A stretch of 22,503 nucleotides of DNA from a virus: positions 1 to 22,503 of the IMG/VR virus record IMGVR_UViG_3300027730_002023. One strand, written 5' to 3'. Shown piece after piece: positions 1 through 5,859 of the stretch. Every line of letters starts with the position of its first letter. The first letter of the stretch is position 1. The notes below the pieces were generated by a model that did not search any database, was not told the DNA's origin, and was given only the letters and a program-made list of their open reading frames with translations. Position numbers and translations under genes: made by a program.

Positions 1-1160
1 TCTTCATCCCAATTCCAATCTTCAAAACCCAACTCAATGATTCTCTCATGAATTCGTTTGTCATAGTGGTCTCGGATTAATCTTGCTCTACGATTGATGT
101 CTGTCGCATTGTTATCAACCGTTGAGTTTTTATTGTTATATTGGATGTATAACATTTTTTTGACGTGAATCATTCGTGTATGTAGAAATGTATGAACAAT
201 AAGTTCAAAGTCATCAGCAACAGGTGTCAACTTGTTATGTCCACCAATCTCATGATATAGTTTTCTCTCCCACATTCTTACATGGTTTGGCATTGATATG
301 TTAAACCGTATGGACAATGGATTGATATCGGGGTACCAATGTGCCAGTCTCTCCACACCATCAACCATAACTTTGGTATGACCTGCATATCCAAAGTCAA
401 AGTAATTGTCGTGTCTTGCGTACCAATCACCTGACCAATCGTGGTCATAGTATTTGAATTCACCATCCTCGTAACACTCGGTCACGTCTGTGTATAGGAA
501 ACCAGCATCGGGGTATTGAAGGATGGCATCATGAGAGATTTGTAAACACTCTGAAGTTAATGCATCATCATGGTCCAACTCAACCAACCAATCCCCATCA
601 CCAAGTGTTGCCGCTCTGTGTTTTGCCAAACCAACGTTACCACCTGTAATTGGATACAACTTGTGAGGTTTTACCCTGTAGTCCTTCTCAGCAATTTTCT
701 TGAGGATATTCCACGTAACATCATCAGGGGAATCATCCAACACAATCCATTCCCAATTGGTGAATGTTTGTTTTTTCATACTCTCATAGGTTCTGTAAAT
801 CCTTTCGTTTGTCTTATACGTTGGAGTGAATACTGAGAACCGTGGACGTATGTATTCGGTGTTTCTGAAAACAGACTGACATACAATCACATTTGCCAAA
901 ACCATATCAGGTAACGGTTCATCATAATGAATGTGAAATCTCGTTAGATGAAAATGTGGTATTTCAATGTTCTCATCAAAAGAAATAATTAGGTCAGGTT
1001 TATACTGTGTATAATCTTCAATGACTGTATTCTCATAGGGTAAAGAATAAATCACAACCTCATCATGAAGGTGTTCCTCCCAGTAAATGTCTGAATGTAA
1101 TATAATCTCCCCCAAAGTGTGCCAACCGTAAACGATTGCCGATGGTTTTTTTGTTTGCAT
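1..1160 (-). CDS. Family 2 (GT-A) glycosyltransferase, 3' end cut by window
   Basis: Reading from the ATG at 1160 towards 1 gives 386 residues with no stop, so the C-terminus lies outside the window. Residues 1-105 form a separate N-terminal part. From about residue 108 the protein has the GT-A nucleotide-sugar fold signature: FSVFTPTYKTNERI, then WEWIVLDDSPDD (about 137-147), GGNVGLAKHRA (173-183) and the metal-binding DxD motif in LVELDHDDA (D196-H-D198). An acidic pair in VADDFEL (about 314-320) is a candidate catalytic base. Family 2 enzymes transfer a sugar from a nucleotide-sugar to an acceptor. In phages they modify DNA, virion proteins or host surface glycans, and the acceptor cannot be told here. 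There is no Shine-Dalgarno sequence. A good TTGACT/TATAAT pair lies just upstream. Family assignment is firm; the role is open. Confidence 0.88.
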   Translation of the reverse strand, partial: MQTKKPSAIVYGWHTLGEIILHSDIYWEEHLHDEVVIYSLPYENTVIEDYTQYKPDLIISFDENIEIPHFHLTRFHIHYDEPLPDMVLANVIVCQSVFRNTEYIRPRFSVFTPTYKTNERIYRTYESMKKQTFTNWEWIVLDDSPDDVTWNILKKIAEKDYRVKPHKLYPITGGNVGLAKHRAATLGDGDWLVELDHDDALTSECLQISHDAILQYPDAGFLYTDVTECYEDGEFKYYDHDWSGDWYARHDNYFDFGYAGHTKVMVDGVERLAHWYPDINPLSIRFNISMPNHVRMWERKLYHEIGGHNKLTPVADDFELIVHTFLHTRMIHVKKMLYIQYNNKNSTVDNNATDINRRARLIRDHYDKRIHERIIELGFEDWNWDE

Positions 1161-1168
1161 ACAATAAA

Positions 1169-1196
1169 ATTATAGGTAAACAACTCTACGAGTCAA
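1169..1196 (-). promoter_or_regulatory. Sigma70-like promoter for the glycosyltransferase gene
   Basis: On the minus strand, TTGACT (1191-1196) is followed after 16 bases by a perfect TATAAT (1169-1174). The ATG at 1160 starts only 8 bases after the -10 box, so the transcript would have almost no leader. This differs from the TAnnTTTG promoters elsewhere in the window, so it may be a different promoter class or a chance match in AT-rich DNA. Confidence 0.4.
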
Positions 1197-1227
1197 TTGA
1201 GTTTTTTCAAGAAAAATATTTATTTGA

Positions 1228-1308
1228 ATGTTACAGGAACTATTACCACTGATATTGGTTTTTCTACTCCTTGGGATGCTCAGTGTTGCAGTTCGTAATA
1301 AAAAATGA
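1228..1308 (+). CDS. Putative 26-residue single-span membrane protein
   Basis: A small open frame, ATG 1228 to TGA 1308, encodes 26 residues. It has a short acidic start (MLQE), a continuous hydrophobic span (LLPLILVFLLLGMLSVAV) and a positively charged end (RNKK), the layout of a small N-out/C-in membrane peptide. No ribosome-binding site is visible, as for other genes here. Its stop codon lies in the hairpin that ends the minus-strand gene at 1339. It is flanked by a divergent gene on the left and a convergent one on the right, and fills an otherwise empty gap. Frames this short can be chance, and no family is recognised. Confidence 0.4.
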   Translation: MLQELLPLILVFLLLGMLSVAVRNKK

Positions 1309-1333
1309 AGGGTCTCCTTTTACAGAGACCCTT
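1294..1333 (-). terminator. Rho-independent terminator after the 1339-2082 gene
   Basis: AAGGGTCTC (1308-1316) pairs perfectly with GAGACCCTT (1325-1333) around an 8-base loop. On the minus strand the stem is followed by CATTTTTTATTA. It begins 5 bases after the stop codon of the gene at 1339-2082. Confidence 0.8.
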
Positions 1334-1338
1334 ACACT

Positions 1339-2082
1339 TTAGGACAACATTTCCAACATGATACTCCTGTCACCCTCCCACTTTTTGATTTGTGACCTTG
1401 GAATCCAAAACTCCATCAAACCAATCTCTTCCACTCTTTTGAGGTAGTCCTCACGGTATTGTTCCGCCTGAGACCTGTCGGTGATGTATGGGACCCTCAT
1501 GTGTTTAGAACAAATCTTACCCATACCAGTCAACATTGAGAACTCATCAGTCAAAGTTTTAGCACAACACATACAAACCTTACTACGTTTTACCGTCATC
1601 TTACCTTGGAACTTCACAGCCTTTGGTGATATACCCAACATCTTGGTGATATCAATTAAGGTTGGGTTAAACTCAAGACCGTAAGTCTCTTTGAGTTGTT
1701 GACCAATCTTACGACCAATCAAGATAGTCTCACCAGGAGTCGGAATACGTAGTTTAAGAACCTTGTCTTTGTATTCCTCCTTGTCAATCTGAGCAATTGC
1801 TGCTGTGATTTGTTTGTCAGTCAAAGTTCCCCACTTTTGGAACTTCTCGGCGATGTCCTTTACGAACTTACTTTCCCCTGTGTATTCTACGATACGTTTG
1901 AGTTCGGGACGCTCATCTACAGTAATCTTGGTTGGTTGACTGTTAAGACATTTTTCTGCGGCTTCCATTTGTTTTGGTGTTAAACGTCCCCATTGGTCAA
2001 GGGAATCTTTCATTTTGTTGATAAAACTGTTGTTTCCTTGGTAGTTACGAACTTTCTCGGTGATTTTGATGGTGTCTGTCAT
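1339..2082 (-). CDS. Phage protein with two helical repeats and a DUF6011-like Zn motif
   Basis: A 247-residue protein. Two copies of a helical repeat can be aligned at residues 20-46 and 73-99 (FINKMKDSLDQWGRLTPKQ and FVKDIAEKFQKWGTLTDKQ). The C-terminal third has a cysteine/histidine cluster: CMCC at 170-173, then TGMGKICSKH with C191 and H194. This matches the small zinc-ribbon pattern of DUF6011 (C-x2-C, L-x-D-x2-S, G-x-G-x-x-C), which is common in phage and plasmid proteins next to helical modules. A nucleic-acid or protein-binding role is likely, but no enzyme is indicated. The start is the ATG at 2082, downstream of a TTG-N19-TATCTTTG promoter. The gene ends in its own terminator, so it is probably transcribed alone. 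Confidence 0.85.
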   Translation of the reverse strand: MTDTIKITEKVRNYQGNNSFINKMKDSLDQWGRLTPKQMEAAEKCLNSQPTKITVDERPELKRIVEYTGESKFVKDIAEKFQKWGTLTDKQITAAIAQIDKEEYKDKVLKLRIPTPGETILIGRKIGQQLKETYGLEFNPTLIDITKMLGISPKAVKFQGKMTVKRSKVCMCCAKTLTDEFSMLTGMGKICSKHMRVPYITDRSQAEQYREDYLKRVEEIGLMEFWIPRSQIKKWEGDRSIMLEMLS

Positions 2083-2102
2083 GGTGTTTGTTATTTGTTA
2101 TA

Positions 2103-2132
2103 CAAAGATACAAATAAACTTCATCCCCACAA
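2103..2132 (-). promoter_or_regulatory. Bacteroidota-type promoter of the 1339-2082 gene
   Basis: On the minus strand, TTG (2130-2132) is followed after 19 bases by TATCTTTG (2103-2110), the TAnnTTTG -7 element of Bacteroidota primary-sigma promoters. The ATG at 2082 follows after 20 bases. Confidence 0.7.
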
Positions 2133-2134
2133 GC

Positions 2135-2173
2135 AAAAAAGAAAAAAATCCCCTCTTTTTTTCAGAGGGGATT
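2135..2173 (-). terminator. Rho-independent terminator after the 2181-2648 gene
   Basis: GAGGGGATT (2165-2173) and AATCCCCTC (2147-2155) form a 9-bp stem with a 9-base loop. On the minus strand a T-rich tract (TTTTTTTCTTTTTTG) follows. It lies 7 bases after the stop codon at 2181. Confidence 0.85.
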
Positions 2174-2180
2174 CTCACTC

Positions 2181-2648
2181 TTAGTTTTGAGTGAAGGCTT
2201 TGTCTGCCCAAGTTTTGGCTCCCATGAAATCCCAAATGTTCATATCACACATTTTGGGGTGAGAACTTCTCATATCACCAACTGTCATAACTTCCAAGAA
2301 CCCTTTGTCAATACCGTTCCACTTACCACCTTTGGTAGTGAATACGTTGAACCAATGTCCACTTTCGCCCTTCACCTGAATGTTAATCAAAGCATCTTTC
2401 TTGTAACCAGCAATAACTGAGTGAGGAGTTCCTTTGGTGTCGTGGATAGTGATGAATCCTGCCTGACATTTTCCTGCCACACGGAATTCGTATTCCTTGT
2501 CTGTGTCTTTAAGGAAGTTAGAGACCGTAACCGACAGACGTTTGCCGTCTATGATGGTGTCAAATGAGCCGTAGAATACGTCTCCTGACATTACGCCTTC
2601 AGTTACTTTGATGATTGATTTGGTCGGGGTAGAGATTGTGTTTGTCAT
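2181..2648 (-). CDS. Hypothetical protein, 155 residues
   Basis: The frame can be opened further up to a GTG at 2684, but that GTG overlaps the -7 box of a clear promoter (2672-2679). The true start is therefore the ATG at 2648 (MTNTISTPTK), giving 155 residues. The sequence alternates short hydrophobic and polar stretches (SVTVSNFL, FRVAGKCQAGFITIHD, INIQVKGESGHWFNVFTTKGG), which suggests a beta-rich fold. The C-terminus (WDFMGAKTWADKAF) looks helical. No catalytic motif or family is recognised. Promoter, gene and terminator form a closed single-gene unit, similar to the next gene downstream. Confidence 0.8.
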   Translation of the reverse strand: MTNTISTPTKSIIKVTEGVMSGDVFYGSFDTIIDGKRLSVTVSNFLKDTDKEYEFRVAGKCQAGFITIHDTKGTPHSVIAGYKKDALINIQVKGESGHWFNVFTTKGGKWNGIDKGFLEVMTVGDMRSSHPKMCDMNIWDFMGAKTWADKAFTQN

Positions 2649-2671
2649 AGTAGTGGTTGTTTTTAACACTA

Positions 2672-2702
2672 CAAAGATACGCACAAAATCCGAACCGCCA
2701 AA
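2672..2702 (-). promoter_or_regulatory. Bacteroidota-type promoter of the 2181-2648 gene
   Basis: On the minus strand, TTTG (2699-2702) is followed after 19 bases by TATCTTTG (2672-2679). The -7 box and the bases after it (TTTGTAGTGTTAAA) also occur in the promoter at 4785-4816, so the two may be co-regulated. Confidence 0.8.
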
Positions 2703-2710
2703 CTTTTTTT

Positions 2711-3016
2711 TTAAATTCTACAAGAACCGTCACAAGCTTGTCCAACGCCATCAATAAAACCCCTTCTCATATCAACGTGTGTGTTTTTGGTATAACTTGT
2801 TTTTCTACCACAAATAACACAACTTTCATACTCATCATCAGAACGTTCTTCAATACCAACGACATGTCCGTAATCATCAGTAACTAACTTGACATGTTCG
2901 TCATAATTTTTCAAACGGTTATCACGCTCATTCCAATACTTTTCTCTAACGTATTTTCCGAGTTCCAAATCATTTGGTCTTTCCAAAATTTCAAGGTTTG
3001 TAATTTTTATTTCCAT
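2711..3016 (-). CDS. Hypothetical small protein with C-terminal Cys cluster
   Basis: The frame opens at 3040 with TTG, but the first ATG (3016, MEIKITNLEILE) gives a better 101-residue protein. The middle is highly charged. The last third carries CVICGRKTSYTKN, then GVGQACDGSC at the extreme C-terminus. That is two CxxC-type pairs (C-V-I-C and C-D-G-S-C), the arrangement of a small zinc-binding knuckle. The GVGQ.C turn resembles the G-x-G-x-x-C seen in the gene at 1339-2082. A zinc-stabilised binding protein is plausible, but no function can be assigned. A TATAAATA box lies about 60 bases upstream on the same strand. Confidence 0.75.
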   Translation of the reverse strand: MEIKITNLEILERPNDLELGKYVREKYWNERDNRLKNYDEHVKLVTDDYGHVVGIEERSDDEYESCVICGRKTSYTKNTHVDMRRGFIDGVGQACDGSCRI

Positions 3017-3076
3017 TTTTATTTTAATAATACATACCAAATATTGAAAAAAAATACTATCAATTCACTTTTACTG

Positions 3077-3084
3077 TATTTATA
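3077..3084 (-). promoter_or_regulatory. TATAAATA box, possible late-type promoter
   Basis: The 8-mer TATAAATA, the T4-type late promoter core, reads on the minus strand 60 bases upstream of the ATG at 3016. Such 8-mers are expected by chance a few times in DNA this AT-rich. Confidence 0.25.
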
Positions 3085-3098
3085 TTAAAAGTCAGACT

Positions 3099-3875
3099 GT
3101 GACCAACGAGAAAATTTATCAATACGTTTTGAAATACTCTTATGTGTTTGACCAAATACCAAACATACTTGACCTTATTACCGTACAAATTAATAAATTG
3201 TGGGAATGGGAGTATGGTGGAAGATTTAGGAAATTTACAAATGATGATGATTCCAAATTTGCAATTATGTTATTTCTACATAGAGAAGGATATTCTTATG
3301 ACCAAATTATTAATAAAGTTAAAAATACTACCGCAATAATCCTTGGTTCCGAAAACGAAGCCCAAATTTCAGATACTTGTGATGAATGCGGTGGAGATGG
3401 TCGTTATGATTGCTCAATGTGTGATGGTAGTTCAACAGTTGAATGTGATGACTGTGATGGAACAGGAGAAGTGGATGGTGAGCTTTGCTCCTCGTGTCAG
3501 GGTGGAGGTGAACTTGATTGTGGTGAATGCGATGGAGATGGTTATAATCAATGTCATGAATGTGATGGAGACGGTGTAGTCGAAAACCCCGACAAAACTA
3601 TGTTTACAACAATAACTTATCTAACCTTCAATCCTGTGATTGCCAACTATTTTAGAGAAAATTTAAATGGTGTTGTTCCCGAAATTTCAAACTCAATTTA
3701 CAATGACTTACATAAATTAGATGAAAGTGATTTTGAAGTTGAATTATTAAACGATTATAAAAAGGTGTCCAATTATGTTATTGAGGTAACTTCAGACCCT
3801 GAGGAATTAACTGAACTAATTTCGGACGCAACTGCCGAAATTGAAAAAAAATACTTATGGATTTTAACGGCATAG
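3099..3875 (+). CDS. Protein with six DnaJ-type CxxCxGxG-like zinc motifs, no J-domain
   Basis: A 258-residue protein starting at GTG 3099 (MTNEKIYQYV). Residues 94-159 hold six cysteine motifs: CDECGGDG (94), CSMCDGSS (105), CDDCDGTG (116), CSSCQGGG (130), CGECDGDG (141) and CHECDGDG (152). Most match the CxxCxGxG repeat of the DnaJ/Hsp40 zinc-finger domain. DnaJ has four such motifs, while this protein has six and no HPD-containing J-domain. Residues 1-90 (LWEWEYGGRFRKF) and the acidic C-terminus match nothing I know. DnaJ-type fingers bind zinc and can hold unfolded peptides, so a chaperone-like or scaffold role is possible. The downstream gene overlaps it by 19 bases, so the two are probably co-translated. 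Confidence 0.8.
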   Translation: MTNEKIYQYVLKYSYVFDQIPNILDLITVQINKLWEWEYGGRFRKFTNDDDSKFAIMLFLHREGYSYDQIINKVKNTTAIILGSENEAQISDTCDECGGDGRYDCSMCDGSSTVECDDCDGTGEVDGELCSSCQGGGELDCGECDGDGYNQCHECDGDGVVENPDKTMFTTITYLTFNPVIANYFRENLNGVVPEISNSIYNDLHKLDESDFEVELLNDYKKVSNYVIEVTSDPEELTELISDATAEIEKKYLWILTA

Positions 3876-4387
3876 TAAAATTTTTAAAATCCCGCGGTGG
3901 ATACCCTAACCCAAATATGAATTTATATTTGGAGATGTTTGACATGACTCAATCAGAATTTCTCATGTCTATGAACGAGTCTTTAGGTGAAGAAGGTACC
4001 AAAACATTATTAAATAAGTCAATCAAAAAATTAACTAAAGACGGACCATTTAGGTTTAATATTGATAGTTTAGAACCTGGGTCATACGTTGAGTTGGATT
4101 TTACAAATTCATCCGTTTATGTTGAAGAAATTAATGATGAAAGATATGTAACAGCCATAATAGAAAATTGGGACATACCAAATTCAAATATAATCTACTC
4201 ACATATAAATGACGATGGGGAAGAAGAGATAAAACATTTTGATATTGATGGTTTATTAGATTTTTTATGGGATGAAAACCCGTACGACTACTCCGATGCA
4301 TTAAATGAATGGATATCATTTCTTACAAAACAAATCAGTTCATATATGGGAATCCCAATAGGATTATCTGATAGAGTAAAAAAATAA
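3857..4387 (+). CDS. Hypothetical acidic protein, 176 residues
   Basis: Begins at ATG 3857 inside the 3' end of the preceding gene (19-base overlap), so translation is probably coupled. The product has an N-terminal helix (MDFNGIVKFLKSRGGYPN), a predicted beta-rich centre (SYVELDFTNSSVYVEEI, YVTAIIENW) and a very acidic DGEEEIKHFDIDGLLDFLWDE segment leading to a C-terminal helix. No family is recognised. The style (acidic, aromatic, few cysteines) resembles the unknown proteins at 13182-14210 and 15095-16084. A strong terminator follows directly, closing a two-gene plus-strand unit. Confidence 0.75.
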   Translation: MDFNGIVKFLKSRGGYPNPNMNLYLEMFDMTQSEFLMSMNESLGEEGTKTLLNKSIKKLTKDGPFRFNIDSLEPGSYVELDFTNSSVYVEEINDERYVTAIIENWDIPNSNIIYSHINDDGEEEIKHFDIDGLLDFLWDENPYDYSDALNEWISFLTKQISSYMGIPIGLSDRVKK

Positions 4388-4420
4388 AAAAGGTCAGCCG
4401 AAACTGACCTTTTCTTTTGG
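4388..4420 (+). terminator. Rho-independent terminator after the 3099-4387 unit
   Basis: AAGGTCAG (4390-4397) pairs with CTGACCTT (4404-4411) around the loop CCGAAA. TTTTCTTTT follows. Confidence 0.85.
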
Positions 4421-4469
4421 GACTGACCGAATGACAGTCAATCACTCCACCACCTGACATTATGTCAGG
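4421..4469. other. Two further hairpins between convergent genes
   Basis: GACTG/CAGTC (4421-4425 with 4435-4439) and CCTGACA/TGTCAGG (4453-4459 with 4463-4469, 3-base loop) lie between the two convergent genes. Neither is followed by a T-tract. They may be RNA-stabilising or weak terminator stems at the 3' end of the minus-strand gene that stops at 4473. Confidence 0.45.
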
Positions 4470-4472
4470 AAA

Positions 4473-4766
4473 TTATTTGGTAACTAAAGCTTCCACCTTA
4501 GATTTCATATGTTCTGACAAACTAAGTTCACCAACTGTTGGTGTAACCAAGGAAGTCAAAACAATAGAGTCAACCAAATACTTGTAAGGAATGTGAACCA
4601 AGAAGTCGGTACCATTGAAGAAATCTAAATCTCCTTTGAGTTCCAAACAACCGTGAACCATTTTCAAAAATAACTTAAACTGAACACCATCAACAAAAGT
4701 TTCATTCAAGAGGGTTCCGAACTTCTCGTTCTCAATCCGAATATTGTATGTGAAATTTATTTTCAT
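4473..4766 (-). CDS. Hypothetical protein, 97 residues
   Basis: A single-gene unit behind a clear Bacteroidota-type promoter; ATG at 4766 (MKINFTYNIRIENEKFG). The first two thirds alternate hydrophobic and charged residues (VQFKLFLKMVHGCLELKGDLDFF), which fits a beta-sheet, and the end (LSLSEHMKSKVEALVTK) looks helical. There are no known motifs. The promoter core shares TTTGTAGTGTTAAA with that of the 2181-2648 gene, so both may be expressed in the same phase. Confidence 0.75.
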   Translation of the reverse strand: MKINFTYNIRIENEKFGTLLNETFVDGVQFKLFLKMVHGCLELKGDLDFFNGTDFLVHIPYKYLVDSIVLTSLVTPTVGELSLSEHMKSKVEALVTK

Positions 4767-4784
4767 ATCTGTTATTTAACACTA

Positions 4785-4816
4785 CAAATATAAAAAGAAC
4801 TTTTCAATTCGTCAAA
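4785..4816 (-). promoter_or_regulatory. Bacteroidota-type promoter of the 4473-4766 gene
   Basis: On the minus strand, TTTG (4813-4816) is followed after 20 bases by TATATTTG (4785-4792), a full match to the TTTG/TAnnTTTG consensus. The ATG follows after 18 bases. Confidence 0.85.
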
Positions 4817-4875
4817 TCTTTTTTTAAAAAAATAGGGAACCTCGATTTTATGACCGTAGTCAACCCATTCTTAGT

Positions 4876-4946
4876 TGCGATGCCTTGGAATCGAACCAAG
4901 CTATGTGGGCTTATGAGACCCATGGAACACCTTGCCCCCCGCCCGC
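4876..4946 (-). tRNA. Degenerate tRNA-Met(CAT)-like sequence
   Basis: On the minus strand a textbook T-arm is present (CTTGG, loop TTCGATT, CCAAG; 4884-4900). Before it is an anticodon arm TGGGT/GCCCA with the 7-base loop CTCATAA, anticodon CAT (Met). The D-arm can be drawn only weakly (GGGC/TTCC with GU pairs). The acceptor pairs at its three outer positions (GCG/CGC) plus one GU pair, with the inner pairs mismatched. The 3' end reads GCAACTA where GCAACCA would encode the CCA tail. It starts about 5 bases after the stop of the HNH endonuclease gene. It may be a decaying tRNA, a tRNA remnant at an insertion point, or a divergent functional tRNA. A hairpin with a UACG tetraloop lies just beyond it (about 4851-4862). 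Confidence 0.5.
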
Positions 4947-4950
4947 CATT

Positions 4951-5490
4951 TTATAACTTTAAATATCCGTGGTCAAACTCCCAATGATGGTTCGGACAAA
5001 GTCCTACTAAATTATCTTTTGAGTTTATTTCTGTTATCAAGGATTCATCACTGAACGAAGATACAGATTTTATATGACAAACTTGAATGTGTTTATCATA
5101 ACCACAAACTTTACAAGTTTTATCTCCTTTATTTTTTTCATACACATATTGCGCATGTTTTCTAATTTCGGCTCTAAACTTATAATAAATCCCTTTCTTT
5201 TCAAAAAACTTTTTTTTTGTAATTCCATTAAAGAAACTAAATCTTTCGGGTCTTACAATCTCTTTTTTTTCTTCTTTTTGTTTTTTCTCTCTTTCTAAAT
5301 TATTAAACTTAGCAGAACAAGAACTATTACAAAAATATTTTTTTCTTACTTCAGAAACTTTTTGGTTATCATTAACCCTTATTACCTCACCACAAGATTT
5401 ACATATATTTGGTGATTGATAATAATCTTCTAATGATTTTTCTCTTCTTTTTTTATTTCCGATTTCAGCGGCTTTTTGGTATCTGTTCAT
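4951..5490 (-). CDS. HNH endonuclease with N-terminal zinc finger (putative homing endonuclease)
   Basis: A 179-residue protein with two cysteine modules. Residues 30-58 form a treble-clef-like finger (C30-K-S-C33 and C54-NSS-C58), and residues 60-80 are a lysine/glutamate-rich helix. The HNH nuclease is at 126-174: C126-K-V-C129, VCHIKSVSSF with H139, NLVGLCPNHHWEFDHG with N160, C165 and H168/H169. These are the metal-binding and catalytic residues of the beta-beta-alpha-metal fold, which cuts DNA. The position directly upstream of a tRNA-like sequence and the solitary promoter fit a free-standing homing endonuclease. Base composition is more AT-rich than the neighbours, consistent with transfer. 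ATG at 5490 follows a strong promoter. Confidence 0.9.
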   Translation of the reverse strand: MNRYQKAAEIGNKKRREKSLEDYYQSPNICKSCGEVIRVNDNQKVSEVRKKYFCNSSCSAKFNNLEREKKQKEEKKEIVRPERFSFFNGITKKKFFEKKGIYYKFRAEIRKHAQYVYEKNKGDKTCKVCGYDKHIQVCHIKSVSSFSDESLITEINSKDNLVGLCPNHHWEFDHGYLKL

Positions 5491-5505
5491 ATATTATAAA
5501 TATCA

Positions 5506-5537
5506 CAAATATACCGAAAAACCACCACACAACCAAA
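5506..5537 (-). promoter_or_regulatory. Bacteroidota-type promoter of the HNH endonuclease gene
   Basis: On the minus strand, TTTG (5534-5537) is followed after 20 bases by TATATTTG (5506-5513). The ATG at 5490 comes 15 bases later. Confidence 0.85.
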
Positions 5538-5561
5538 AAAATACCTCACAATATATTTTAA

Positions 5562-5631
5562 TGATTACAATCCCACTTCCCCACGGTCACCTATCCACGT
5601 CATGCGCTGGTTGTACCAGCGGGTGTAATCA
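5562..5631. other. 70-base structured element closed by an 8-bp stem
   Basis: TGATTACA (5562-5569) pairs perfectly with TGTAATCA (5624-5631). Inside, CGCTGGT (5604-5610) pairs perfectly with ACCAGCG (5614-5620) around the triloop TGT. The remaining 34 bases are G/C-rich against an AT-rich surround. No open frame covers it. It does not fit a tRNA because the T-arm and anticodon arm cannot be placed. The strand is not certain; on the minus strand it follows the small RNA at 5659-5746. Candidate structured RNA, protein-binding site or attachment site. Confidence 0.5.
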
Positions 5632-5658
5632 AATTTTTAAAGAGCTAAACAACATCCG

Positions 5659-5709
5659 ATAAAAAATCCCACAACTTTCTATGTTTTCTCAAACACTCGT
5701 TGTGGGATT
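5659..5709 (-). terminator. Intrinsic terminator of the small RNA
   Basis: AATCCCACAAC (5665-5675) pairs perfectly with GTTGTGGGATT (5699-5709). On the minus strand the stem runs into TTTTTTATC. The 23-base loop is unusually long and contains the pseudoknot partner. Confidence 0.85.
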
Positions 5710-5746
5710 GTGAACCGAGGATTTAACTCCTCTTCTTCCGAGTGTC
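5659..5746 (-). ncRNA. Candidate small RNA (about 88 bases) with own promoter, pseudoknot and terminator
   Basis: A promoter at 5750-5781 predicts a start near 5744-5746. The transcript would begin with ACACTCG (5745-5739), which is perfectly complementary to CGAGTGT (5699-5693) in the loop of the terminator hairpin. That arrangement gives an H-type pseudoknot or a competing long stem. Between them lies a hairpin GAGGA/TCCTC around 5718-5733. It ends with an 11-bp terminator stem and a T-tract. No open frame of useful length starts in it, and the next gene (HNH) has its own promoter. The unit is therefore self-contained: a trans-acting small RNA, a decoy or a riboswitch-like element without a gene. 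No known RNA family is recognised. Confidence 0.65.
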
Positions 5747-5749
5747 TCA

Positions 5750-5781
5750 CAAAGATAAAACAATTTTTTCAAATTGTCAAA
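5750..5781 (-). promoter_or_regulatory. Bacteroidota-type promoter of the small RNA
   Basis: On the minus strand, TTTG (5778-5781) is followed after 20 bases by TATCTTTG (5750-5757). No gene follows within 250 bases, which is the main argument that it drives an RNA. Confidence 0.8.
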
Positions 5782-5810
5782 GGGGCTAAGTGAAACTTTT
5801 TTGTGGGGTG

Positions 5811-5830
5811 TCTCTACCTTTCGGTGGAGA
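5811..5830 (-). other. GNRA-capped hairpin downstream of the Nudix gene
   Basis: On the minus strand TCTCCACC, GAAA, GGTAGAGA form an 8-bp stem (one G-T pair) with a GNRA tetraloop. It lies 30 bases after the stop of the Nudix gene. No T-tract follows, so it may protect the mRNA 3' end rather than terminate. Confidence 0.45.
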
Positions 5831-5859
5831 TTATAAATATAGTTATACTATTGAAAAGT

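Noticed and set aside
278-836. Short frames in the first kilobase (278-466 minus, 570-836 plus)
   Set aside because: They lie inside the glycosyltransferase frame, which is open through the window edge and carries the family motifs.
2649-2684. GTG start extending the 2181-2648 gene
   Set aside because: It overlaps the -7 element of a consensus promoter, so it would not be in the transcript.
5693-5745. A tRNA formed by ACACTCG/CGAGTGT as acceptor stem
   Set aside because: Only 53 bases long with a single inner arm and no T-arm or anticodon arm of normal size. The minus-strand small RNA reading explains promoter and terminator as well.
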